64,000 nt of DNA from Edaphochlamys debaryana. Lineage: Eukaryota; Chlorophyta; Chlorophyceae; Chlamydomonadales. Shown in pieces: positions 44,412 through 55,800 of the stretch; positions within the stretch are counted from its first letter, which is position 1, and every line of letters starts with the position of its first letter. The position numbers and the translations under genes were made by a program. The notes under the pieces are model-generated. The model saw nothing but the letters and a program-made list of their open reading frames with translations. It made no database searches and was not told the origin of the DNA. The DNA lies in NCBI GenBank assembly GCA_016858145.1, contig JAEHOE010000153.1:229771-293770 (forward strand), given 5' to 3'.

Positions 44412-46795
44412 TTAGGGGCTGGCGTTGGGGTTGATGCGCTCGCCCCAGCGGTTGACGGTCTGCAGGATGGCCAGGCCGGTGTCGACCATGGCGGCCTGGA
44501 CGGGGCTGGCGGAGGAGGGCATCAGGAAGCTGCGGGAAGGCGGGGTGGAAGGGGGCGGGGGCGGGGCAGTTGGGGTGAGCGAAGAGGGAGAGCCGGGGAG
44601 AGCAGTGCGGCTCGCGGTCGTAACAAGTACGGGAGCGAGGGTCTGGACGAGCCACCGTACTCAGAGCTGCCATAGCTTGTGTTTCGGCACGAGACTCACG
44701 CCTGGGACTCGTGGGCGATGGACTTAAAGTCCTGCAGGTAGGTGGAGTTGTCGAACTTCTGTGGGGGCAGGGGCGGGGAAGGAGGGTAAACGGTGGTGGG
44801 GCCAGGGTGCAGCGGACAGAGGACACTGTGAGGGGCAGAGGTCGGAAGGTAGGGGGGAAGTAGGCGCTTGCTGTGCCCCAGCCCGCGGCCCCGCTCCTGC
44901 CTATGGCCCGGGCCCGAGCCCACGCACCTGCAGCTTGGAGGGGTCCAGGGCTGCGGCGAGGGGGCACGGGGGAGGGCAGAGCGTGGGCAAGGTAAAGCGT
45001 GGGCGGGTAACAAAAAGCCGCGGTACCCGCCTGCCTCATTGAGCCCAGGCCAGCCCTGTTGCGTTGCCAGGTCCTTACTTAGCAGCTTCCCTCATGCCCC
45101 CTCAGCCACCCCACCCCCCCGCCCGAGCCCGACCCACTGTCGATGCCGGCGCCCAGGAGCACGGAGGCACCCGCAATGAAGAGCGCGCCGCCCACAATGC
45201 CCAGGATGGAGGCAGCCAGGCCCAGGCCCAGGGAGGTCAGGCCCAGCAGGGCCCCGGGACCGGCCTGGGGGGGAAGGTGCAATGGAATGGGGCATGGGGC
45301 TTGGGTGAGACAACCCAGCCAACACCCCAGACCCAGGTGCCATAGACCCCAGCACAGCGCAGGCCCAGCATAGGCCCAGCCCGGGCCCCGCACGCACCAG
45401 GAACGCGTCCAGGGCGAGGTTGCTGAGGGAGGAGGCGGCGGAGGCGGGGGTGGGGATGCCGAAGGCGAGCTGGGCCATGGTGGCACCGGCGGCACCCGTG
45501 GCTCCGGCGGCCCCAGCAGCGCCCAGGACGGGGAGGACGGCGGTGAAGTCCTGGGGGCGCGCGGGGTGGGGGAAAGGGGTGTGCGTACGGTGGGTAAGTA
45601 GGGAGCACGGCCAGCGGGTGTCGTGGGAAGGGCTGGCGCGGGAGGGCCCGGTGTGCAAGCCACGCAACCCCGGCTCGGGGCTGCCGAGCCCAGCTTAGGC
45701 GTGACGCAAGGGGGGCCAAGGCATCCCTTACCGCGCCGCCGCGGGAGTTCTGAAGGGCCTCGGCGATGCGGGACCAAGCGCCGCCGGCGCCGTCGGGGAG
45801 CATCAGGCCCAGGCCCTGGCAGGGGGCGGCGCCGGGTGGGGAGGAGGTCAGGGGGCCTTGGAGTTGGCATAAGGACAGCTGCAGGGGCTTGACCCGTCGC
45901 ACGGTCCCGTGTCGAGGGCTTCCCCAGACTCCATTCCTGCCCTCCAGGCCCGCCCGTCAACCGCACCCCAAGAATGTACGCACCCTCCATCCCTACCCCC
46001 CCATTACAGAACAGACAGGTCAGACACCCAAAGCACGTGGCCCCGTGCCCGTACCTGGGCGGTGTCGCGCAGCTCCTTGAATGCGTCCGCCAGCTGGGAG
46101 TCAGAAATGGCCTGCTGGGCCATCTCGCGGGCGTCTGGGTGAAAGCGGGAGGGGAGGGGAGGTGTGTGTGCGGGTGGTCATAGCGGGGCATTGAGGGGGG
46201 TCCGAATGCATGCCCGCGGCGCATCCCGCGGCGAGGGCCTCCTGACGCTCCAGACCTCGGGCCCCGTTCCTTGTCCCGGGCGTGCTCCCACTCACTGGAG
46301 GCGACTCCGGTGCGTGAGAAGGTGTCGGCCATTACCTTGGCCAGGTTGTCAGACATGGACTGAGGGGGGGAGAGAGGGGAGGGGGAGATTGCAGGGGGGG
46401 AAGGGTGGCGGCGGAGCTTGTTGGACGGGGAGCCAGAGGGGGAGGGGGCCCCGGGGAGGGGGGGGGCTCGGCACGCTTGGAGGCCAAGCCCTGTGTGCAG
46501 ATTGCCCCGGGCCCTGACTGATTTGTGCTCCACCCGCAACCCCAACACCACCACCCTGCCGCCCCCGGGTGGGTCACCGCACCTTCCAGCCCATGGCGTC
46601 CTGGCTGAGGCCGCCGGCCGCGAGGGTGCCGGCGGGGGTGCCGGCGGGGGCGGAGGTGGTCACGGCGGCGGGGGTGGCGGCGGCGGGGGTGGGGGCGGGG
46701 GTGGTGACCTGGGCCGTCGCGAAGTGCGAGGTGGTCAGGAGCATGCAGAGGCCCCACACGAACACCGCCGAGGCGCTGCGGCGCTGGAGACCCAT
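44412..46795 (-). CDS. Unrecognised secreted protein with central hydrophobic segment (minus-strand partner)
   Basis: Nine exons on the minus strand: 46583-46795, 46296-46359, 46055-46134, 45732-45815, 45398-45550, 45138-45264, 44928-44950, 44700-44758, 44412-44529; 306 residues. It begins with a signal peptide (Arg-Arg then VFVWGLCMLLTTSHF, likely cut after ATAQ), then a Thr/Pro/Ala-rich stretch typical of O-glycosylated algal secreted proteins. A helical region follows (MSDNLAKVMADTFSR, REMAQQAISDSQLADAFKEL). Residues about 148-240 are very hydrophobic and Ala/Gly/Leu-rich, long enough for two or more membrane-crossing helices (ASILGIVGGALFIAGASVLL). The C-terminal helix ends ERINPNASP. No known domain is recognised. 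It is transcribed divergently from 47287-50254, whose product has nearly the same length and plan. Confidence 0.72.
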
Positions 46796-47286
46796 GGCGG
46801 CTGAGGGGGGCTCTGGGGCTGCACAAAGGGCCCGGTGGGGAGACGGTAGGGGTTTGTGTGGCGAAGGGGCTTGGGGGCGGGGCACGCGACTGCGGGAGTT
46901 GAGGCCGGGTGGTGGATGCTGGAGGCCGGGGCGGGCAGGCGGCTTTGTTTGGAGGCAGGCCGTACGGCATCGTCGTTCCTAGGAGCGGCCCGCGCGCAAA
47001 GTCTCGATGACTCTTGATCGCCGCCGACCATGTGAGGGGCCGCGGCCGGCGGCCGCACCGGTCGGACCCGCGGCCATCACAGCACGGGACCGACCGACAG
47101 CGATGCCGTACGGTTTCGGCCCCCGCACAAATCCCCCGCCCGGCGGCCCGGTTCCGACATCGCAGCTCCCGGCTCCACACCTCGAGCTAAGCCCACCCGC
47201 TCCTAGCCCCACCCAAACCCGGCCGCACCTAGGCCGCAGCTCCCCTTGCACTCGCTCCCCACCTCTCGAGAGCTCCTCCCTTCGCG
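46796..47286. promoter_or_regulatory. Bidirectional promoter region of the secreted-protein pair
   Basis: 491 bases between the two start codons. No other gene can be placed, so both promoters and 5'UTRs must share it. No TATA box is obvious on either strand. Confidence 0.5.
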
Positions 47287-50254
47287 ATGAAGGCCTCCGG
47301 TGTGGCCCTGGCCGTTGCGGCCGTGCTGGCCCTGGCCATGATGCCGGTGGGTCGCACGGCGCCGCACCGCGCCGCACCTCCTTGCGCTGTTAGGGGGGTG
47401 GTCCGGGGCTCAAGCAGGGCTCAAGCGCCGCAGCCTTAGCAGGGCTCGTTGCCGGGCCGCACCGCACGGTCCTCGTCACAGCGCTAGGAGGGGGGCAGCA
47501 GCGCTAGGAGGGGGGCAGCAGCGCTAGGAGGGGGGCAGCAGCGCTAGGAGGGGGGCAGCAGCGTTGCCGGGCTCAGTCCTGTGGGCTTGAGGCACAGCGG
47601 AAGGGGGGTGTCGGGTCGACCAAGACGTCGGGTTTGCCGGCGGGTCTTGGTGCAAGCCATCCGCCCGTGTTTGCCAGGGCTATGACGGGGGCTTTGACGG
47701 GGCTTGGATGTGGGCGCAGCGGGATGGGGTTTGCCATGCGACGTGCGGAGGAGGACGCACTGAGCCAAGCCCGGGTCACGCTAGCCCCGCGTTCTTTCAC
47801 CCATTCACTCACCCGCCGCTGCCTTTGCCTACCTTTGCCCTCCGCTCCAGATGGCATCCGCTCAGTTCGGTGAGCATGGGGGCTGATGGACGGGGCCTAG
47901 CGATGGGGCCAAGGGCCTGGGATGCCGAGGGGCGCGAGCGGGTTCCACCTCGCCGCCAACACCTGACCCACCTCGTCAACCCACCTCGGTCCGCCTCCCC
48001 CCCCCGTCAGGCGCCAACGCCGGCTGGATGATGAACATGGGTCAGGCCTTCGGGTGGGCACGAGGGGGGGGAGGCACACGGGGTGGAGGGAAGATGGTGA
48101 GGGAGGGGGTAGCAAGATAAGGATTGGGGAGGCGGAAGGAGGGAGGCCGCCACGGGCTTCCCTGTGAGGGGTCATGAGCCTCGAGCCTGAATCCGCTCTC
48201 CGCCATTGATCCACCCCCGCAGGCAGAGCCCTTGGAGCCTGGGCTCCGGCGGCCTGACCAACCTGGGCCAGGTGGGGCCCTGACGGGGCGGATGGAGGGG
48301 AAGGATGTTGGCTGCAGCCCTGCACGCCCCGCTGACGAGGCTTCACCTGCATCACCCCACCACCACCCGCCTACCCTTGTCACATCCCCCGCCCTCCGCC
48401 CCCCCCCCCAGGGCCTGGCCAACCCGCTGCAGTTCGGTCAGCAGTGGGGCGACCAGTTCGGCAGCTCCAAGAGCTCCAAGGGCAACGGCAAGGACCAGTT
48501 TGGGCAGCCCTTCGACGAGGTACGGGGTGGGGGCCTTTAGGAGGGGGGGCCCAGGAGGGGGGTCACGTCCCTCAACCAACGCTTAAGGGGGGGGGGGGGA
48601 CCGAAGGCTGGGATCCAGGGTGTGGAGAGGGGTGGTGGCCGCTCGCCATTGTTGGTGTGTGCCTGCCGCCTGAACCCCCTACACCCCTCCCGCCCCCCAC
48701 CCGCCCCCCCCGCACCCCCCAGGTGGTGGGCCACAGCAGCGGCCCCGGCCGCAAGTCCCAGGCCGAGAAGGAGGCGCAGCTCAAGGAGCTCCAGGACGCC
48801 CTGCAGGTCGGTTGGCGGTTGGCGCTTGGTCGTTGGTCGTTGAGTACTGCCAGCCACCCTTTCGGCGCTTCCGCTCGTGTTGATTCCCCGACCATCCCGC
48901 CCTACGATCAGCACACACCCAGCTCTTCTTGACCCTCCCCTCCTCACCCGCTCCTCGCCACTTACCACCTAACTCCCTCCCCACCCGCATCACACTTACC
49001 GTATCCCCTTGCCTCTACCCCCCCTACCCCCTTACCCCTCCCCCTCTCGGCGCTTCCTTGAAGTGCCCCTCCGCACATGCCTTCGTCATCCAATGCCCAC
49101 AACCTGCCCTCTTCCCTCCCCCTCCTCCTCCCCCTCTCATCCCCCCCTCCCCCAGGGTGACCCCTCCGTGGCGGCCGTGGTTGGCCCCGCGCTGCTGCTG
49201 GCCTCCTCCATCTCCCTCACCGTCGCCCCCTCGCTGGCCACCGCCTCCACCTCCATCGGCATCGCCTCGGCCATCATCGGCAACATCGTGCAGTGGACCG
49301 AGATCCTCAACAACCTCAACATCTTCCTCAACTCATTCCTGTGAGCCCATATGGAGAGAGGGGCCACACGCGTACTGATGATTAGGTCTCCTAATAGCCC
49401 AAGCAAGTCCTCTGTGGGCCTCTGTAGCCCCTGCTGACGCGCTCCCCGCACGCCGCCTCGCCCTGACCCCCCTCCACCCTCCACGGTCCGCTTCACGCCC
49501 TTCAAACCCCCCCTCCCCCTTTGCAACCCCCCCCCCAGCGGCCACCACCACCACCACCGCTCCCTCCTGGAGGCCAACGGCACCGACGTCAACTACTACC
49601 GCGCCCAGGTGGGGGGGGGCCCGGGGGCTTGCGTGGTTGCGTGGTTGCGGGGGACGGGGGCCCGAGATCCCTGGCCGCCAAACGAAGCCCGAGCCCATGC
49701 CGCATTCCTATACCTTGACATCCCCCACTTACGGTACGCATCTCCCCCTCGCCCCCTCCCCCCCTCCCCCCTCCCCCCCAGGTCTACAAGCAGATGCAGC
49801 AGGCCACCTCCGACCTCAAGGCCTGGGGCGGGCAGCTGCAGAAGGTCCGCGCCGCCATGGGCAGCGGTGAGCGGGGGCCTGGGGCCTGGGGCGGGGCGGG
49901 GGTCGGGGGGGGGGGGCAAGGGACCAACACGAAGCCCCCGGTGCATGGCTCAACGGCCCTCGCCACCCTCCTCCTCGACCCTCCCATTCCCCGCCTAAAC
50001 CTCCTCCCTTCCCTGCCCCTTCCCTGCCTCACCCCCCAGGCCCCTTCCAGTCCTTCCTCAACTCCCAGATCGCCGCCCTCCAGACCGCCCGCAAGTCCAT
50101 CGCAGCCGTGGGCCAGCACCCCGTGGGCCGGGCCCTGGGCCTGGGCAACTACAAGGCCGGGCCCCTGCTGTCCGACGTGGCGGCCGCGGCCGGCAACATC
50201 GGCGGCGGCGCCATCCTCAAGCAGTTCCAGGCCGCCATGTCCAACAGCGGCTAA
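47287..50254 (+). CDS. Unrecognised secreted protein with central hydrophobic segment (plus-strand partner)
   Basis: Ten exons: 47287-47346, 47851-47869, 48011-48053, 48223-48271, 48412-48519, 48723-48806, 49156-49340, 49539-49608, 49782-49866, 50040-50254; 305 residues. The N-terminus is a signal peptide (KASGVALAVAAVLALAMMP, then MASAQF, likely cut after ASA), split by intron 1. A Gly/Gln/Trp-rich part follows, then a charged helix (KSQAEKEAQLKELQDALQ). Residues about 122-183 are strongly hydrophobic and Ser/Ala/Ile-rich (VAAVVGPALLLASSISLTV, IGIASAIIGNIV). Next come five consecutive His, RSLLE, and one N-glycosylation site (NGT). The C-terminus is amphipathic helical. No known domain is recognised. 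Plan and length parallel the divergent neighbour, but I cannot align the two sequences convincingly. Confidence 0.75.
47481..47560. repeat. Four exact 20-bp tandem repeats in intron 1
   Basis: GCGCTAGGAGGGGGGCAGCA is repeated four times without change in intron 1 of the plus-strand secreted-protein gene. The lack of differences suggests recent expansion. Confidence 0.97.
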
Positions 50255-51204
50255 GCGGTTGGGATCTGGATCTGGATTTGCATCTGGCGGTTGGAGAATT
50301 TGAGGTGTGATCTTGGGTGGAAGGGAAAGGCGGGTAGGCAGGCGTGGCTGTGATACGGGGTACGGCACTCGGCCCCAGGTAGTGTGGTTCGATTGACGTG
50401 AAAGGAGGCGTGTGGGCATAACGGATGGCGGCGGCGGGGGCTAGAGTTAGCCAGTTAAGGGTGTGTTGTGGTGGACTCCAATCAAGAAAGCAAGGGCAGT
50501 CGTGACTCCCCGGTCGGCCAACTCGTGATCTGAGGCGGCACAGGGCGTGGCGAGTGATCTAATGGACCTACGCAAGCAACCCGCTAGAGGTGAAGTCGAA
50601 ACGTCGGTGCTTGGCGCCGTCGAAAGGGACTGAGCAGGGCCGCACTCAGGGCAGAGAGCAAAGGCTCGGTGGTGCCTCACCGGGGATGCGAGCCCTGCCG
50701 GTTGAGCCTCGGGCGTTGTTTCCGCTGGCGAGCTCGGGCTCGGGCAATGTAAGGCCCTCGAACTGCTCTGAGGCTTGGTGCCCCACGCCGGTGCGCCGAC
50801 CAAGCCGCCTGACCGGCGGCGCGTGCACCTAAGCGGTACACCCTGGAGGCCTAGGCAAGGCACAGGCGAGGGGGGCCCGGGTGGACCTGTCTAGGTGAGC
50901 AATCACAAGGTGGGCACCGGCACGCGGGCTTGATCCCGGCGGCGGCTCCTTTCCCGCCGTACGCCCCCCCCCGCATTGCTGCTACTTGCCTGTTCGCCCC
51001 GCCGACGCCAGCTCCCCATCAAACCTCTTCCAGAAGGCCTTGCAACACCACATAGGAACACAACCCCGGGGGCGGACCCCCGATGGACATGCGCTTAGGG
51101 TTTGAGGCGGGTGGACTCAAGCGACACGAGGGCCTTGAAGCCGACAAGCTAAGTTCGTTTCTATATGAGGCCTTAAGCTAAGTCATTAAGTACCTTTGCT
51201 TCAG
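50255..51204. other. 3'UTR and intergenic region before LRR protein 2
   Basis: It holds the poly(A) signal at 50748-50752. The first exon of the LRR gene should lie between there and 51204, but no ATG/donor pair in the right phase was found. A GGTTCGATT near 50387 resembles a tRNA B box but has no tRNA around it. Confidence 0.4.
50748..50752 (+). terminator. Poly(A) signal TGTAA of the plus-strand secreted-protein gene
   Basis: TGTAA 494 bases after the stop codon. Confidence 0.5.
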
Positions 51205-52489
51205 CTCCGGCCCCGCGTTGAAGGCCGTTCGAGCAACATGCAAAGAAGGTCGCGCGGTCTGCGACCGCCCCCGGGGCGTTTTCCGGGCCAAGCTGGGCAC
51301 AAATGCCGATCCTGAGGGTCCAGAGCCGGAGGACATCACGGCATGCATACGTGGCATGCGAGCGCGCGGATGGAAGGAGCAGCGACTCGATATCGTTGAA
51401 GGCAGCTGGAGGGGCGCTCGGCGGGAGGAGCAAATGTAAGGCCTGGTGGTCGGGTGGGTTGGGCTGGGATTGGGGCGTGGTGAAGAGCGGGGCAAGGCGG
51501 TGCGGGGGGGAGGGGGGCCGAGCAGGTTGTGATCTGGGTGTGGGGGAGCGAGGGCAGGGTGGGCATGTGGAACGTTGTCATGCCTAGCAGCTCCCTGCCT
51601 GCCTCTTGCGACCCGCCACGCCCACAGGCTCGCGGCCAGGCCGTCTGCTCGAGGGACGAGGACCCGCTCCGGCTCATCCTCTCGGAGCCCGAAGTCGAGG
51701 ACCCTGGGCCGGGGCCCGACGGCGCCCCCGCACCCCCGCCCCGGCTGCGGCCCACGGCACCCGCCGCGATCGAGTCGGCGCTCCAATTCCTTATCATCAC
51801 GCAGCCGGAAAGCCTGATGGTTCACGGCTTCATGCGCAACACCAACGACCGACAACAGATCTTGCCGCCGGAAGGCGGGGCCATGGGCGGGCACGGGCGC
51901 TGGGTGGCGGCGCTGGGCCGGGCCCCGCTGGCCCGCCTGACGCTGGTGGGCCTGGGCCTGGACGTGGTGGACCTCATGGGCCTGGTGCGGCACTGCCCGG
52001 GCCTGCGGGAGGTGCGTGACTCAAGCCGTGTGTGGTGGCTTTCACAGTCCTGAGCTAGTGGCATAGCAGGGTACTTGCCGCGGTTGACCGGATGATGACT
52101 GGGTGATGACGCTGCCCTGCCGGAATGCAATCTTAGTCCCCGTCCTCCCCCCTCCTTCCCCTTCTCCTGCTCGTACCCTGCAGCTGGACATCCGCCAATA
52201 CTCCGTGTCCCTGGCGGCCCTGCCCTGCCTGGCCGCCCTCCCCCACCTGCGGCGCCTGCGGGCCATGGTCCCCTCGGACCCCGCCGCCATCTTCCCGCAC
52301 TGCCAGGAGGCCGCCACGGCCGCCCTCCTGCTCCTGCTGCTGCCGGCTCCCGCGCTGGAGGCCGTGGAGCTGGGGACGCCGTGGGAGGAGCCCCAGTTCG
52401 ACGGCGTGTTTGAGCGGGTGGGGGCGGAGCTGGAGGCGAGGGGGGGCGGCAGGCGGCTGGAGCGGTCGGTGGGGCGGCCCAACGACTGA
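51205..52489 (+). CDS. Leucine-rich-repeat protein 2, 5' end unresolved
   Basis: Exons 51205-51435 (start taken at the acceptor TTTGCTTCAG), 51591-52011 and 52184-52489. The first exon has KAVRATCKEGRAVCD, matching the RAVRAVSREGRVLYD module of the LRR protein at 12891-16835. Later parts share its C-terminal repeats: TLVGLGLDVVDLMGLVRHC and LAALPCLAALPHLRRL. The two are therefore paralogs, this one much shorter. Before 51205 the frame meets a stop (TAA near 51179) without an ATG, so a missing upstream exon must end in phase 2, or the gene is 5'-truncated. An internal in-frame ATG in RGMRARGW could also start it. The second exon has a tandem acceptor TAGCAG: both 51588 and 51591 keep frame and differ by one residue. 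Function is not known beyond likely protein binding. Confidence 0.6.
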
Positions 52490-52882
52490 GCGGAGTGTGT
52501 GAGAGTAAGAGGGCCTCGTTTGGCATGGGGTCGGGGGGATTGGCAGGCTTGGGGCAGATGGTTGGCCGGGGGGTGTTCTCGTGCGGTTAATGGAGGCGGG
52601 ATGCGTGTGATTCGGGCGTGCTTAGGGGCGGCGGACGGGGCGTGGGGACGGGGTGGGAGGGGCCTGGAGGGCGTGGGCCACGTGACTCCAGTCACGCGCA
52701 CGGCTTCCTGAAGGTTGCTTCGTTGCGTCGGCAATCTTCCCTCGACTAATAGGATGTCATTGCATCAGCAATGGTGGGCGAAGGGGGGTAAGGGGGGAGG
52801 AAGAGCTGCGTCCTGAGATGAGTAGTACGGGTCCGTCTTGAGCTACGGTCCCAGACAGCGCCCTGCGTGTTACTTCGCTCCC
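52490..52882. other. Intergenic region between LRR protein 2 and the PC-esterase gene
   Basis: Only 3'UTR and promoter sequence are expected. No poly(A) signal TGTAA is seen and no other gene. Confidence 0.4.
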
Positions 52883-55800
52883 ATGAGCCGGCTACGTAGC
52901 ACGAAAGCCGTCTTCTCAAGACTCTTACTAGCGCTTGCCTGCACCGTAGCGGTTGTGGTGGCCATCATCACCTTCTTCCCGCGATTTGACGGGGCACCCA
53001 AGCCCTCTGCTGCTACGCGCCTTATTAACGTCAACGCCGATAGCAGCACAGTCGCGCCCCGGAGTTCCTGCACCCGACGGCACCAATCGCTGGTATCTCC
53101 CAGTTCGCTCGTCTTACAGCGCGAGCATCTCAAAGCTCGCGTAAAGCGCTACGAGGACGCAGAGGTCAAACTATCGGAGGTCAAATGGGCGCAGCAAGCC
53201 TGTCCATCAGGCAGCCTGCTCGGTAAGGTTGGGCGGGGTCAAAGCTAGACACGCTGGACGGGAGTCCCACCCGAGCCTCCCTGTGGCCGCAAGAGCAAAC
53301 AAGGGCCCAACCGGGGTGGCGCACCTTGCCCGACAGGCCAGGCCGGGGCCTGGCTGCCGGCCCTGGACGACGGGGGCGGGGCAGGGGGGGCTGATTTAGG
53401 GCGACGGGGGTTGCCCAGGGTGCCTCGGGGGGTGCCCGCGGGTAGGCGGGGGCTGACGGGGCCACGGGGGGATGCCGTACGGTCTCGACAACCCCTGCAC
53501 TCGTTCGCCTCCCACCTGACCCACCCCCCTCCGACTGCTAGGCATGCCCTACTGCGACAAGGCCTGGGGCTGGAAGGCCCCCCTCGAGGCCTACCAGGCA
53601 GGTCCCCGCCGGGCAGCGGGGCACGGGGTACCGCAACACATCGGGGAGGATGCGGGGGAAGGGGGCGGAGGGCAGCCGCATCAGCCGCTTGCCCCGCACT
53701 CCCTCAAACCCCCTAGACCCCTGCCCCACACCCTTACTCCTGCCCCTGCCGCTGCCCCAACCTCACCCCCCTACCCCAGCCCCCCCCGCCGCCGCCCCCA
53801 GGGCCTCATCTACTGGAGCCCTGCCTTGGGGAGGGGAGCCCTACCGCTCCCCCTACCCCCCACGACTCCACCCCCTATACCCCTACCCCCCTTTACCTCA
53901 CCGCACCCCCAGGGCCACATCTACTACGACCGCTTCACGCGCCTGCTGGCCTTCGAGCCGGACGGCTGTGCGCTGCGGCGCCTGGGCGGGGCGGTGGCGC
54001 GCAGGTGCCTGGCGCAGCTGGGGCCGGTCGCCTTCATAGGTGGGGGGCCGTGCGGTTGCGGACGTATGGTTGTGGTTATGCGGACAAGGGTATCAGCCGT
54101 GGACTCCCGTGCGGGCCGTGGGCCAAAGGGACGTGGTCCCAGTGAGGCATGAAGGAAGAAAGCTAGGGGTCATCAGTGGCGGACTGGACTGGCCGTACGC
54201 CCCTGGGTGCGCGCTCCAGGACTCGCTCGAACACAAGTCCCCCCTCTCCGGCCCGGGCGCCAGGCCTGCCCTGCCCCGATCTGAGTACGGACCCAAGGCC
54301 CCTCAGCGGGCGCTCCTGCGCTCGACGGAAGCCCTGGCCCCGTGCCCTCGTCCCCCAGCTCCCCCACCTCAACCCTGGGCCTCAACCCCCTCTAAACCTA
54401 TCCACGCCTGCACCCCCAGGTGACTCTGTGACCCGCTACCAGTTCCTGACGCTGGTGCACTTCCTGGCCTCGGGGGTGTACCAGGTGGGGTGTGGGTGGT
54501 GTGGGGTGTGGGGTGGGGTGTGGGGTTGGGTGGGGGTAGGAGTTAAGGTGGTGGAAGAAGGCAGTCCGACGCTCCGAGGGCAGGGACGCCACCGCCCTGC
54601 TTCCCGTCCACCGTCTGCCCTTATCCCAAACCCCGTGCCCACAATTTCGACCGCCCAACCCACCCCATCCCCCTCAGTACCCCCTGGACGGCAAGCGCTC
54701 CCTCTCCAACGTGTACAAGCACCGAGTGGGGGGGCCCAAGGGGGGCACGCCCGAGGAGAAGTCCGCGCACTACGCGCGCCTCTACACACAGCTGTGGGAG
54801 GAGGCCAAGGCGCAGGTGGGGGCGGGGCGGCGGGGTTGCGGTGGCGGCATAGCCACGGGTCTCCATCAGGCAAGGGTATGGGTTGAACACTGCACTCCGC
54901 ATGGCCGAAACTTGGCCGCAACTGTGGTACTGAGGTTAGCCCGAGGTAAGGCGACAAGGGCCTTGGGTCCGCTGCACCAGTGACGCCAGCCGATTCGCCC
55001 CACCCCCCCTCGGCCGGTGCCCCCAGGTGGAGGCGCACGCCCCCGGCCGGGGACGGCTCTTCTTCTCCCACGACCGCGTCTCCCAGCGCGAGCACGCGCA
55101 CCTGGAGCTCACCAGCAAGAAGACCGGGGCCAAGGCGAGGGCACGGAGCGGGGCAGGGGCAGGGCCAGGGGCGGGGGTCTTGGGGCGGGCGCAGGGACAG
55201 GGCGTGGGAAAGGAGTACGGGCAGGAAGGTCGAGGTCGACGCCTTGCCAATGACACCGCACCCGCACCCCCCAACACCCCACGTCCACTTCTGAACCCTC
55301 AGACCGACCTGTACTACAACTTCATTGCGCGCGCCAACCTGAGCAGCGTGCAGGGCGCCGTGGAGTGGGTGCTGTCCAAGAAGGACCGCCCGCCGCTGCT
55401 GCTGCTGTCGGCGTGCGCGCACTACGGCGAGGACGGGGCGACCATGGTCAAGGACGTAGGTGGAGGGGCGGGGGTAGGGAGAAGAGGTAGAGGTAGGGGG
55501 GCGAATACAGGACGAACGCAGCTAGCTGCCATCGCACAAAGTGTAGCTGACGGTGCTCGGGCGCAGGGAGCTGACCCGACCCCCAGCTGTCTCCGAGTAT
55601 CCTGGAGTCGCCCTTGACACACCCCCTTCGCCCCCCCCCCCGCCGCCACCGCCCGGCCCCCAGGTGACCGAGTCCCTGCAGTGGGTGGCGCAGCGGCTGC
55701 CGCCGGAGACGCAGCTGGTGTGGCGGACCTGCACCACACCGGTGAGGAGGGGGGGCAAGGGGGGCGAGGGGCGGGGGGGAGAGGGGCAGGGGTGAGAGGG

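Noticed and set aside
47481..47560. CRISPR-like array
   Set aside because: The 20-bp units are directly adjacent with no spacers and lie in an intron of a eukaryotic gene; this is a minisatellite.
50380..50400. tRNA gene suggested by GGTTCGATT
   Set aside because: No matching A box, anticodon arm or acceptor stem can be built around it.
12891..52489. LRR paralogs as part of the same inverted duplication as the kinases
   Set aside because: They are in direct, not inverted, orientation, lie at unrelated distances from the arms and are far more diverged, so they belong to a separate, older family expansion.
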